Made by a program: the position numbers and the translations under genes
The notes under the pieces: model-generated
The model's input: the letters and a program-made list of their open reading frames with translations, nothing else
The model's database searches: none
Told to the model about the DNA's origin: nothing
Shown: positions 53,550 to 61,470 of the stretch, piece after piece
How the letters are laid out: every line of letters starts with the position of its first letter
Position numbering within the stretch: the first letter of the stretch is position 1
Origin: Nonomuraea guangzhouensis
GTDB lineage: Bacteria; Actinomycetota; Actinomycetes; Streptosporangiales; Streptosporangiaceae
Length of the DNA: 64,000 nucleotides
Reading direction: 5' to 3'
NCBI RefSeq assembly: GCF_019396345.1
Contig: NZ_JAHKRM010000007.1
Location: forward strand, 62,001-126,000

Positions 53550-55470
53550 CCGACGGCCGAGCGCGGGGACCGAGCAACTCGGCGGCCCGGCGGCGGTAGA
53601 CCAGCCGGGTCGGGGCGGGTGTGGCGGAGTACAGGGCCTCCCGCGTCAGGTCGTTGGCGAACTCGTACCTGCTGCCCACCACCACGAGCAGCCCCACCCG
53701 CAGCGCGCGCTCGCACTGCTCGGCGGCCACCTGCGGCGCGAGGCCGAGCAGCTCGCCCAGCAGCGCCGGATCGAAGGGGCGGCGGAGCACGGAGGCGGCC
53801 CGCAGCAGCCGCGCCACCAGCGGGCCCATCCGGCGGACCCGCGCGAGCACCGCCGCGCGCAGCGCCTCCGGAACCCCGCGCTCACCCGCCGCCAGGCCGC
53901 GCAGCAGCTCGACGACGAACAGCGGATGTCCGCGCGTCCGGTGGAGCACCTCGTCGGCCCAACTGCCCAGCCCGGCCTCCGCGGCCAGCCGCGCGACCGC
54001 CTGCGCGGGCAGCGGCCCCAGCTCCAGCCGGACGGCCGCGCGCCCAAGCGCCTCCATCGCCGCCGCGCCCTCCATCGCGCCCTCCGCCGCGTCCTCTGCC
54101 GGGCGTGCCGTCGCGACGACCAGCAAGCGGGCGCCGGAGACCCGGCGGGCCAGGTAGTGCACGAGCTCGACGGTCGCCGTCCCGGCGAGATGCAGGTCCT
54201 CCAGCACCAGCAGGACCGGCTTCCGGGCCGCCAGGCCCCGCAGGACCGCGACCACCGCCTCGTACGCGGACCTGCGCCCGGCCTCCCCGCCCGGCCCGTC
54301 GCGCCCCTGCCGCAGCGCCGGCGCCGCCTCCGGGATCAGCCCGGCCAGCGCCTGCGCCCCATTCCCCACCAGGCCGTGGAGCACCGGCCCGGCCAGCCGG
54401 GTGACCTGCGGCGCCAACGCGTCGGCGAACGGCTGAAGGAAGAGCGAACGCTCGATCTCGTGACACTGCGCCCGCAGGACGATCCCGCCGGTGGCCCGCG
54501 CGACCCGTACCGCCTCATCGGCCAGCCGGGACTTGCCGATGCCCGCCTCGCCGACGATCAGCAGCACGCCGGTCCGCCCCGCCACGGCCGCCGCCCAGGA
54601 CCGCGAGATCCCGGCCACCTCCACCGCCCGCCCCGGCAGCGTGGCGCCCCTTTCCCTCGCGACCCCAGTCAGGGGAGCCCTCGCGGCCCCGGCCAGAGGA
54701 GCGGTCGGCCGCTCGCGCAGGATCGCCAGGTGCACGGCCCGCGTCTCGGCCGCCGGGTCCGTGCCCAGCTCGGCCGCCAGGATGTCGCGCAGCCGTTCGT
54801 AGGCCAGCAACGCCCGCGCGGGCTCGCCCGCCGCGGCGTGCGCCCGCATCAGCAGGCGCTGCGCGGCCTCGTCGAACGGGTCCGCGGCCACCGCCGCCTC
54901 GGCCGCCCGCCGCGCCCGCCCCGGCTCGGCGATCCGGAGCGCCGCCGCGGCCGCCACGTGGCGCGCCTGCCGGAGCAGCCCGGCCGCCTCGCCCCGCGCC
55001 GCCGCCGCCCAGGTCGCGTCGGATTCCCCATCCAGTACGCCGCCGCCGTCGAGCAGCTCGATCGCCCGCGTCGCCGCGGCGACGGCCACGGCCGCCTCGT
55101 CCACCGCCAGCCGGCCCTCCGCCTCCGCGATCAGCGCGGTCGCCTCGTCGAGGTCCACGCTCACCGCCGGCGGCTCGCCCAGCCGGTAGCACCGCCTGCC
55201 GCCCGTCACGGCCTGCGGGCCGAGCGTCCTGCGCAGCCTGCTCACCAGCGTGGCGACGTTCTCCACCGGCCGCTTCGGCGGGCGGTCGCCCCACAGCGCC
55301 TCCACGACGCGGTCGGTGGGCACGGCGTGGCCGCGCTCGACCGCGAGCAGTTTCAGCAGCGTCCTGGCCCGGCCGCCGACCGTCCCGCGCAGGCCGTCCC
55401 GCTCGACCGTGAACGACCCCACCAGCCGGATCAGCACTCTGCTCTCGCGTCCGCATGCCCCATCGATCAT
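53509..55470 (-). CDS. SARP-type regulator with ATPase domain, cluster-associated
   Basis: A 653-residue activator-type regulator. An OmpR-like DNA-binding domain (about 10-95: LVGSFTVERDG, DRVVEALWGDRPPK, LVSRLRRTLG) is followed by the BTAD domain (100-250) and an AAA ATPase with GEAGIGKSRLA (near 305) and LLVLEDLHLAG. It lacks the long TPR tail of the relative at 35195, ending soon after the ATPase helical region. GTG 55437 is an alternative start. Position at the end of the class II operon suggests it controls it. Confidence 0.88.
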   Translation of the reverse strand: MIDGACGRESRVLIRLVGSFTVERDGLRGTVGGRARTLLKLLAVERGHAVPTDRVVEALWGDRPPKRPVENVATLVSRLRRTLGPQAVTGGRRCYRLGEPPAVSVDLDEATALIAEAEGRLAVDEAAVAVAAATRAIELLDGGGVLDGESDATWAAAARGEAAGLLRQARHVAAAAALRIAEPGRARRAAEAAVAADPFDEAAQRLLMRAHAAAGEPARALLAYERLRDILAAELGTDPAAETRAVHLAILRERPTAPLAGAARAPLTGVARERGATLPGRAVEVAGISRSWAAAVAGRTGVLLIVGEAGIGKSRLADEAVRVARATGGIVLRAQCHEIERSLFLQPFADALAPQVTRLAGPVLHGLVGNGAQALAGLIPEAAPALRQGRDGPGGEAGRRSAYEAVVAVLRGLAARKPVLLVLEDLHLAGTATVELVHYLARRVSGARLLVVATARPAEDAAEGAMEGAAAMEALGRAAVRLELGPLPAQAVARLAAEAGLGSWADEVLHRTRGHPLFVVELLRGLAAGERGVPEALRAAVLARVRRMGPLVARLLRAASVLRRPFDPALLGELLGLAPQVAAEQCERALRVGLLVVVGSRYEFANDLTREALYSATPAPTRLVYRRRAAELLGPRARPSVNGRSRCPEPGRR

Positions 55471-55534
55471 GGTGTTCCCGCCGCCTCCCGTCTCCCCACC
55501 TAGGAGGCGTGACAGGATGTTCCACGGCGTGAGC

Positions 55535-56554
55535 TCAGCTACCGGGGCTGTGTGCCGCCAGTCTCGCGTGCGCGATCGCGGTGGCGGCTTCGACCGTGGT
55601 GATGTGCTCGCGGCCCGCCCGCTCGAAGACGCCGGCGACGATCCCTCCCACGCGCTCGACCCGCGCGGTCGAGCGGGCGTCGTCGTGGCCGAGGAGCCGG
55701 CCCTCCAGATACACCAGCCCTCCGGCGTTGGCGAGGAAGTCCGGCGCGTACAGGATGCCCCTTCGGGCGAGCTCGTCGGCGAGGCCGGGTTCGGCGAGCA
55801 CGTTGTTCGCGCCCCCGGCGATGACGCGGCACCGCAACCGGGGCAGCGTCTCCTCCGTCACCACCTCGCCAAGGGCACAGGGCGCGAACACGTCGCAGGG
55901 GGCCGAGACGATGTCCTGCGGTGACATCAGCCGCGCGCCGTACCGTTCGGCCACGTCACGAGCGCGTTCGCCGACGAGGTCGGCGATTACCACGTCGGCG
56001 GACTCCGCGCGCAGGAGACGGGTCAGGTGGGAGCCGACGTTGCCGGCTCCCTGAACGGCCACGGTCGCTCCGGCGAGCTCGCCGGAGCCCCGGGCGGCAC
56101 GCAGCCCGGCCCGGATCGATTCGAGAACCCCCAGCGCCGTGTACGGAGAGGGGTCGCCGTTGTCGCAGACGGGCGCGGTCTCGCGGCCGATGACCTCGAT
56201 GTCCGCCTGCCCGGTTCCGACGTCGTTGACCGGGATGAACCGGCCGCCGAGCGTGGCGATGAACCGGCCGTGGGCGCGCAGCAGGGCTTCGGACTTGTCG
56301 CGTGCCGGATCGCCGATGACGATAGCGGCGCCGCCGCCTAGGCCGAGCCCCGCGGCCGCGGCCTTCAGCGTCATGGCCCGCGCCAGGCGCAGGCCGTCGG
56401 CGAGCGCCTCCGCTTCGCCCGCGTACGGCCACATCCGCACCCCGCCCAGGGCAGGCCCGAGCGTGGTGTCGTGGATGATGATGATCGAGCGCAGCCCGGT
56501 GGCCGGGTCGCTCCCGAACACGACCTGTTCCGCCTCGTCCGTTGTCTTCGGCAT
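55535..56554 (-). CDS. Leu/Val/Phe dehydrogenase homologue lacking a catalytic lysine
   Basis: A 339-residue amino-acid dehydrogenase family protein. The N-terminal substrate domain has IIIIHDTTLGPALGGVRMW and MTLKAAAAGLG; the C-terminal NAD domain has AVQGAGNVGSHLTRLL and FAPCALGEVV. Active family members read GGGK at the second conserved lysine (Lys80 of Bacillus LeuDH). Here the sequence is LGGGAAIVIGDP, so that lysine is Ala; the first lysine (in MTLK) and the NDVGT aspartate remain. It may be inactive, regulatory or altered in reaction. It ends 64 bp before the SARP gene start on the same strand. Confidence 0.9.
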   Translation of the reverse strand: MPKTTDEAEQVVFGSDPATGLRSIIIIHDTTLGPALGGVRMWPYAGEAEALADGLRLARAMTLKAAAAGLGLGGGAAIVIGDPARDKSEALLRAHGRFIATLGGRFIPVNDVGTGQADIEVIGRETAPVCDNGDPSPYTALGVLESIRAGLRAARGSGELAGATVAVQGAGNVGSHLTRLLRAESADVVIADLVGERARDVAERYGARLMSPQDIVSAPCDVFAPCALGEVVTEETLPRLRCRVIAGGANNVLAEPGLADELARRGILYAPDFLANAGGLVYLEGRLLGHDDARSTARVERVGGIVAGVFERAGREHITTVEAATAIAHARLAAHSPGS

Positions 56555-56620
56555 ACGGCGACTCTAGGAGGCTTCGGCGGCCCTGCCCGCCGGAACAGTC
56601 GCTGAGCTGGGACGCGGCGG

Positions 56621-56869
56621 TCAGAGCGCCAGCGGCACAGGGTGAATCTCGTCGGCGGGGTGGCCCGACCGCTGGTGGATCCGCTGTACGGCCTCCGCGC
56701 TCGGCGCCTCGGACAGGCAGTAGATGAGACCTTCGTCGGGATCCGCCCAGGCCTGCACGAAGGACACTCCCTCGTCCCCCTGGATCGCGAGGTCGGCCTC
56801 GTGCGCTTCACGGAACTGCTCGTCGGTGATGCCCATCATGTTGTGGTGGACGTCCATGAACCTCGTCAT
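56621..56869 (-). CDS. SCO4226-like (DUF4242) small nickel-binding-type protein
   Basis: An 82-residue ferredoxin-like protein resembling SCO4226 and DUF4242. It begins TRFMDVHHNMMG, whose Asp and His pair are likely metal ligands, continues with AHEADLAIQGDEGVSFVQAWADPDEGLIYCLSEAPSAEA (in two blocks) and ends HPADEIHPVPL. The only Cys is at the middle strand. SCO4226 binds nickel; whether this one does is inferred. ATG with GGAGG upstream. Confidence 0.78.
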   Translation of the reverse strand: MTRFMDVHHNMMGITDEQFREAHEADLAIQGDEGVSFVQAWADPDEGLIYCLSEAPSAEAVQRIHQRSGHPADEIHPVPLAL

Positions 56870-57070
56870 GGGTTCCTCCTGCTGGAGACAGTTGGCGAAA
56901 TCCCTCCCAGCCTAAATCCGACATACGCCATTAATCATCCCAACATTCATCAAATGGCACGTCAGAGACGCGGTCGCTTACCCGCTCGCTTATCGCTTCA
57001 AAACCGCGTCTCCCTCATCTTTCCGGCATATGATCATTAAGACGGTTTCCGACCTCGCGAGGAGTCCACC

Positions 57071-57874
57071 GTGACCGACAAGTCGGACTTGTGGGCAAAT
57101 GGCATCGACACCACGCGGCCCAGCATCGCCCGGGCCTATGACGTCGTGCTCAACGGCAAGGACAACTTCGAGGTCGACCGCGCGTTCGTCGCCGAGATCG
57201 TGAAGGTCGTCCCCGAGATCTACGATGTGGCCACGTACAACAGGCAGATTCTCGGCCGGGGCGTGCGCCTGCTCGCCGAGCGGGGCATCACGCAGTTCAT
57301 CGATCTCGGCTCCGGCCTGCCGACGGTGGAGAACACGCATCACGTCGCGCAGCGGGCCAACCCGGACTCGCACGTGGTCTACGTCGACAACGACCCGATG
57401 GTGCTGGCCCACGGCCGGGCGATCCTGGCCGAGAACGACCGGACCGGGGTGGTCACGTCCGACCTGCGTGACCCGGCGGCGATTCTGAGCGACGAGACGG
57501 TCAAGCGGCTCATCGACCTGGACCGGCCGGTGGGCCTGATGCTGGTCGGCATCCTGCACCACCTGCACGACAGCGAGGACCCGAAGGGCATCGTCGACGC
57601 CTACATGGCGGCGATCCCCTCAGGCAGTTACCTGTTCATCACCCATTTCTGCTCCGCCACCCAGGACGCGCGCGACGCGGAGAAGAAGTTCCTCGCGCTG
57701 CTCGGCACCGGCCGCTTCCGGACCCCCGAGGAGATCACCGGGTTCTTCGACGGGTTCGAACTGCTCGAGCCGGGGGTCGTCCCGCTGCCCCTGTGGCGTC
57801 CCGACGACACCGTCCCCGAGGTGCTCAGTGTGGGTCAGCGCCTCATGTACGGCGGCATCGCCAGGAAGCCCTGA
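57071..57874 (+). CDS. SAM-dependent methyltransferase (DUF574 family)
   Basis: A 267-residue Rossmann methyltransferase of the actinomycete DUF574 family. FIDLGSGLPTVENTHHVAQ is motif I with the SAM-binding Gly residues, VVYVDNDPMVLAHGR motif II, and LMLVGILHHLHD motif IV. The N-terminus IDTTRPSIARAYDVVLNGKDNF is the family hallmark. GTG 57071 is preceded by GAGGAG; a TATGAT -10 lies at 57029-57034. It is convergent with the MFS gene by 4 bp. Many paralogues exist in such genomes; the substrate is not known. Confidence 0.9.
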   Translation: MTDKSDLWANGIDTTRPSIARAYDVVLNGKDNFEVDRAFVAEIVKVVPEIYDVATYNRQILGRGVRLLAERGITQFIDLGSGLPTVENTHHVAQRANPDSHVVYVDNDPMVLAHGRAILAENDRTGVVTSDLRDPAAILSDETVKRLIDLDRPVGLMLVGILHHLHDSEDPKGIVDAYMAAIPSGSYLFITHFCSATQDARDAEKKFLALLGTGRFRTPEEITGFFDGFELLEPGVVPLPLWRPDDTVPEVLSVGQRLMYGGIARKP

Positions 57875-57878
57875 CCCG

Positions 57879-59321
57879 CTAACGCTCGGAGCCGCGCGGG
57901 CCGGTGATGAGGAAGACCCCGAGCGCGGCCAGGCAGAGGAACCCGGCGGCGCCGAGACTCGCCACGTTGAAGCCGTGAACGGCCGCTCGGGCGGCCGCCG
58001 CGGGATGCGCGTGGAGATAGCCGGCGGCGGCCGTCCCGGCGATCGTGCTGAGCAGCGCCGTGCCGAGCGAGGCGCCGATCTGCTGCGAGGTCATGACCAT
58101 GGCCCCGGCCACGGCGGTGTCGGCCCCCGCGCCGAGGGTCGCGGTGCTGTTGGCGGCGACCAGCACCCACCCGGTGCCGAGACCGACCAGCGCGAACACC
58201 GGGAGCACGTGCGGCCAGTAGCCGCTGTCGACCTGGAGGAGACCGAGGAGCGCGAGCCCGGCGGCGATCGTCAGCAGCCCAGGGCACAGCAGTGACCGTA
58301 CCGGCGCGCGCATGAGGAGCGGGCTCACCAGGCGTACGCCCAGCATGAGCCCGGCGGTGAGGGGCAGGAAGGCCAGACCCGCCCGGACCGGCGAATAGCC
58401 GAGCACGTTCTGCAGATAGAAGGTGAGGAAGAACAGCGCGGCGAACATGCCCACCGCCAGGCTGAGCACCGCCAGATAGGACCCGCTACGACGCCGGTCG
58501 AGGACCACCCGCAGCGGCAGCAGCGGCCCGGCGACCCTGCTCTGCACCCAGACGAATGCCGCGAGCGCCAGGACGCCGACGGTCAGCGCCCCGAGGGTGC
58601 TCGCCCCGCCCCAGCCGTCCGGTTCGGCTCGGGCGAAGCCCAGGACCAGGGCCATCAGGCCGATGGTGGCCGGCAGCGCCCCGGCGACGTCGACCCGTAC
58701 CCCCACCGCGCGGGGCGCGGGACGGACCGCGTAGAGCACACCGGCTCCGGCGGCGACGGCGATCGGCAGGTTCACGTACATGCACCAGCGCCAGTCGAGG
58801 TAGTCGGTGAGGACCCCGCCGAGCACGACGCCCACGCCGGAGGAACTGCCCATGACGGTGCCGTAGATCCCGAACGCCTTACCGCGCTCCGCGGGCGTGG
58901 GAAAGGTGGCGGCGAGGGTCGCCAGCACGGACGGAGTCACCAGCGCCCCGAAGACACCCTGCAGGGCCCGCGAGGTGAGCAGCATCGCCGGGCCGACCGC
59001 CGCACCGCCGATCGCGGAGGCCAGGGCGAACCCGATCAACCCGATCATCAGACTGCGCCTGCGGCCGAGGAGATCCGACAGCCGGCCGCCCACCAGCAGT
59101 AACCCCCCGTACCCCAGAGCGAAGATCGTGATCACCCACTGCCGGTCCGGATCCGACAGATCCAGTGACCTCTGTACGGACGGCAGCGCGATGTTCATGA
59201 TCGTCAGGTCCAGTCCGATCATCAGCTGGGCTGTCGCGACCGCGGTCAGCGCCCACCAGCGCCGGGGGACCGGGGCGGCGGGGCCGGAAGGAAGCCGGGG
59301 GGAGCCGACTGCTGTGGACAT
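57879..59321 (-). CDS. MFS multidrug-type exporter (DHA2/EmrB-like)
   Basis: A 480-residue drug:proton antiporter-like protein, with hydrophobic segments consistent with the 14-helix DHA2 family. LDLTIMNIALPSVQRSL in helix 1, GGRLSDLLGRRRSL between helices 2 and 3, and the antiporter-type GPAMLLTSRALQGVFGAL/GVVLGGVLTDYLDWRW blocks are clear. ATG 59319-59321 has a GAGGTG site 6 nt upstream; the longer open frame would cross the operators. It is divergent from a MarR gene whose operators lie in the gap, so it is probably induced by a toxic compound. Confidence 0.92.
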   Translation of the reverse strand: MSTAVGSPRLPSGPAAPVPRRWWALTAVATAQLMIGLDLTIMNIALPSVQRSLDLSDPDRQWVITIFALGYGGLLLVGGRLSDLLGRRRSLMIGLIGFALASAIGGAAVGPAMLLTSRALQGVFGALVTPSVLATLAATFPTPAERGKAFGIYGTVMGSSSGVGVVLGGVLTDYLDWRWCMYVNLPIAVAAGAGVLYAVRPAPRAVGVRVDVAGALPATIGLMALVLGFARAEPDGWGGASTLGALTVGVLALAAFVWVQSRVAGPLLPLRVVLDRRRSGSYLAVLSLAVGMFAALFFLTFYLQNVLGYSPVRAGLAFLPLTAGLMLGVRLVSPLLMRAPVRSLLCPGLLTIAAGLALLGLLQVDSGYWPHVLPVFALVGLGTGWVLVAANSTATLGAGADTAVAGAMVMTSQQIGASLGTALLSTIAGTAAAGYLHAHPAAAARAAVHGFNVASLGAAGFLCLAALGVFLITGPRGSER

Positions 59322-59340
59322 GACACACCTCACGAGATTG

Positions 59341-59355
59341 ATTGGCTTAGCCAAT
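59341..59355. promoter_or_regulatory. Perfect palindrome, candidate MarR operator 1
   Basis: ATTGGCTTAGCCAAT is a perfect palindrome with 7-bp arms around one base, 19 bp upstream of the MFS start, placed to block its transcription. Confidence 0.8.
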
Positions 59356-59370
59356 GTTTGCTGATCAAAT

Positions 59371-59385
59371 GTTGGCCAGGCCAAC
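59371..59385. promoter_or_regulatory. Perfect palindrome, candidate MarR operator 2
   Basis: GTTGGCCAGGCCAAC is a second perfect palindrome with 7-bp arms. Its centre is 30 bp (about three helical turns) from that of the first, so bound dimers would lie on the same DNA face. A further ATTGGCT half-site occurs at 59416-59422. Confidence 0.8.
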
Positions 59386-59421
59386 GGTAACAGGGATCGT
59401 GGGTAACGCCAACGGATTGGC

Positions 59422-59427
59422 TAGACT
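59422..59427 (+). promoter_or_regulatory. Candidate -10 of a leaderless marR transcript
   Basis: TAGACT ends 6 nt before the MarR ATG, with no Shine-Dalgarno sequence, suggesting a leaderless transcript. It overlaps the ATTGGCT half-site, which would allow autorepression. Confidence 0.45.
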
Positions 59428-59433
59428 CTGCGC

Positions 59434-59895
59434 ATGGAGACAGCCCCCAGCCGCCTGCGCGGGAAAGCCAGCTGGCTGATCAACAAGACCTCGCTGCACG
59501 CGCACAGGCTGATCACCGAGGGGCTGAGCCCGATCGACGCCCGGGGCTACCACTTCGCGATACTCGCCGCGCTGGAGGAGTACGGCCCCGCCAGCCAGGC
59601 GAGCCTCAGCCAGCGCTGCGGGATCGACCGCAGCGACACCGTCGCCATGGTCAACGAACTCGCCGAGCAGAAGCTGGTCGTACGTGCTCCCGATCCGGAC
59701 GACCGGCGGCGCAACGTCATCACCATGACCCCGGAGGGCCGCCGGCGGCTCGACCAGCTCGACGCCGTGCTGGGCGAGGTCCAGCGCGACCTGCTCGCCC
59801 CGCTGTCACCCGCGGACCGCGAGCGGCTGGTCGACCTGCTGGGCCGCGTCCTCGACCACCACACCCGCTCGACGGACCGCCGCGACGGCGGCTGA
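59434..59895 (+). CDS. MarR-family transcriptional regulator
   Basis: A 153-residue winged-helix repressor. The DNA-binding core covers about 45-100: PASQASLSQRCGIDRSDTVAMVNEL is helix-turn-helix and VVRAPDPDDRRRNVITMTPEGRR is the wing. Flanking helices form the dimer interface. It is divergent from the MFS exporter with two perfect palindromes in the gap, the classic MarR-exporter arrangement. Confidence 0.93.
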   Translation: METAPSRLRGKASWLINKTSLHAHRLITEGLSPIDARGYHFAILAALEEYGPASQASLSQRCGIDRSDTVAMVNELAEQKLVVRAPDPDDRRRNVITMTPEGRRRLDQLDAVLGEVQRDLLAPLSPADRERLVDLLGRVLDHHTRSTDRRDGG

Positions 59896-59980
59896 CGTGG
59901 TGGTGCGTGTCGGCCCATCGGCAGGGGGTGCGTGCTAGTCTGAACTCTGTTGCAGTTCTGGTACCCAATGAACTTTGTGT

Positions 59981-60019
59981 GCGCCTGACGGGACGTAGCC
60001 CCTCAGGCGCATTTTGTTT
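59981..60019 (+). promoter_or_regulatory. Hairpin in the cold-shock gene leader
   Basis: GCGCCTGA pairs with TCAGGCGC (8 bp) around a 14-nt loop, followed by ATTTTGTTTG. It resembles an intrinsic terminator and lies about 40 nt after a TAGTCT -10-like element (59937-59942) and 90 nt before the cold-shock start. It may be a terminator of a short RNA or a leader structure controlling the cold-shock gene. Confidence 0.5.
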
Positions 60020-60108
60020 GCCGGTCATTTCCGGATGGGTCATTTCGGCGACGTGGGGCCCGTGACGTGCGGGTCCTGACTACTGCGCCTATCCAAGAGG
60101 AGATCGAC

Positions 60109-60312
60109 ATGGCGACTGGCACTGTGAAGTGGTTCAACTCCGAAAAGGGCTTCGGCTTCATCGAGCAGGACGGCGGCGGCGCCGACGTCTTCGCCCACTA
60201 CTCCAACATCGCTGCCCAGGGCTTCCGCGAGCTGCAGGAAGGCCAGAAGGTCAGCTTCGACATCACCCAGGGCCAGAAGGGCCCGCAGGCCGAGAACATC
60301 GTTCCCGCCTGA
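60109..60312 (+). CDS. Cold-shock protein (CspA family)
   Basis: A 67-residue single-domain OB-fold RNA chaperone. [18 protein letters not shown] contains RNP1 (KGFGFI) and DVFAHYSNI contains RNP2, the nucleic-acid-binding aromatic motifs. The ATG at 60109 has an AAGAGGAGA site. The 5' region contains a hairpin and the 3' end is followed by a very stable stem. It stabilises or unwinds mRNA at low temperature and in general growth; family members in actinomycetes are often constitutive. Confidence 0.97.
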   Translation: MATGTVKWFNSEKGFGFIEQDGGGADVFAHYSNIAAQGFRELQEGQKVSFDITQGQKGPQAENIVPA

Positions 60313-60323
60313 CGTAACGCACA

Positions 60324-60367
60324 ACGAGCCGGGGTTCGCACCTGAAGAGGTGCGGGCCCCGGCTCGT
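60324..60367 (+). terminator. Very stable hairpin after the cold-shock gene
   Basis: Arms of 20 bp, perfect apart from two G-T wobbles at the centre, around a GAAG loop. There is no T-run. It starts 11 nt after the stop and is read as the transcription end of the cold-shock gene. Confidence 0.82.
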
Positions 60368-60472
60368 CGCGTTGCGGGCCCGAGTCGCGGGGCGCGGCGC
60401 CCTCCTGAGCGTTAATGTCGGCGAAACCGCACGTCACGTGGCCGCGAAACAGCCGGCTGCCATCCTGCCCCC

Positions 60473-61303
60473 ATGAGCGATGCGAAAGATGTAGATCGGG
60501 CGCACACTCCTGAGCAGGCCACCGCCTCGTGGAAGCGTGAGGTCGTAGAGCTGGCGGTGCTGTTCGTCGCGGTCGGTCTGGCCCACCTGTTCGCCACTCT
60601 TATGGGGCACTCCGCCCCGGGCCCCGCGGTGCTGATCGCACTCGGTGCGGGGCTGATCGTCTGCGCCTTCGTCCACAAACGGCTCGGCACGCGGCGCGGA
60701 ACCCGGCGTCACACCGCCGAGGTGATCGATATCGAGGGAGGCCGGCCCATGAAGCTGTGGCGTATCCGCACCCGGGTGGTCGACCGACCGGGCCGTCTGG
60801 CGGAACTGGCCGCGGCGTTCGCCAGGCTCGACTGCAACGTCCTGGCCCTGCACATCGCCGCGACGGGCAGCAGCGCGATCTCTCCGTCCGGCTGCGACGC
60901 GCTGGACGAGTTCGTGGTCGAGACGCCCGCCCAGCTGAGTGAGAAGGACCTGCGGTCGGCGGTCGGCAAGGCCGGCGGGCTCGACATCGTCATCGTCCGC
61001 GCGTACGTCAAAGACCTGGTCGATCCCGGGGTCCAGGCCCTCGTCCTGGGCCACGCCGTCAGCGAGGATCCGGAGCAGTTGCCCCACGCGATGGCGGAGC
61101 TCCTGCGCGCCACGGACGTCCAATGGCGGCTTCCCGGAGACACCGTCGCCGGCGGCGGCGATTCCGGCACCACCATGGTGATCTCCGTCCATCCCGAACG
61201 GGCGCTCCTGGTCAGCCGCCCCGCCTTGCCGTTCACGCCGACAGAGGCGGCCCGGGCCGCCGCGCTGGCCGCCAGCGTGAGACAGCGGCGCTACTCCGAC
61301 TGA
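60473..61303 (+). CDS. ACT-domain protein with N-terminal membrane helices
   Basis: A 276-residue protein. Two hydrophobic helices (about 25-45 and 50-67) precede a basic stretch, followed by an ACT-like ligand-binding domain (WRIRTRVVDRPGRLAELAAAFARLDCNVLALHI, two blocks near 95-127) and a second alpha/beta part ending VISVHPERALLVSRPALPFTP. ACT domains bind amino acids or other small effectors, so a membrane-tethered sensor is possible. No catalytic domain is visible. It is a single gene; function unknown. Confidence 0.75.
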   Translation: MSDAKDVDRAHTPEQATASWKREVVELAVLFVAVGLAHLFATLMGHSAPGPAVLIALGAGLIVCAFVHKRLGTRRGTRRHTAEVIDIEGGRPMKLWRIRTRVVDRPGRLAELAAAFARLDCNVLALHIAATGSSAISPSGCDALDEFVVETPAQLSEKDLRSAVGKAGGLDIVIVRAYVKDLVDPGVQALVLGHAVSEDPEQLPHAMAELLRATDVQWRLPGDTVAGGGDSGTTMVISVHPERALLVSRPALPFTPTEAARAAALAASVRQRRYSD

Positions 61304-61327
61304 ACGCCGGCTCCCGACCGCCCGACC

Positions 61328-61353
61328 ATGACTACATATAGTCATCATATGAT
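61328..61353. promoter_or_regulatory. Overlapping palindromes and -10 upstream of the WxL-like pair
   Basis: ATGACTACATATAGTCAT (61328-61345) is a perfect palindrome with 7-bp arms, and ATCATATGAT (61344-61353) is a second, overlapping it. TATGAT at 61348-61353 fits a -10 element. Together they look like a repressed or activated promoter with a leader of about 110 nt. Confidence 0.6.
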
Positions 61354-61470
61354 CACAAAGAGTTGATAGATGCTCGCTCGGGCCGTTTCAGGCGGGTGAT
61401 CGCAGAGCAGGAAGAGATCACCCGGGAGCGCATCCAGACAGGACGCCGGGTTCTACGGAAGGAATCGGCA

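Noticed and set aside
61363..61470. Extended N-terminus for the WxL-like protein
   Set aside because: It would put a charged stretch before the signal peptide; the ATG at 61471 has a good ribosome binding site and directly starts the signal sequence.
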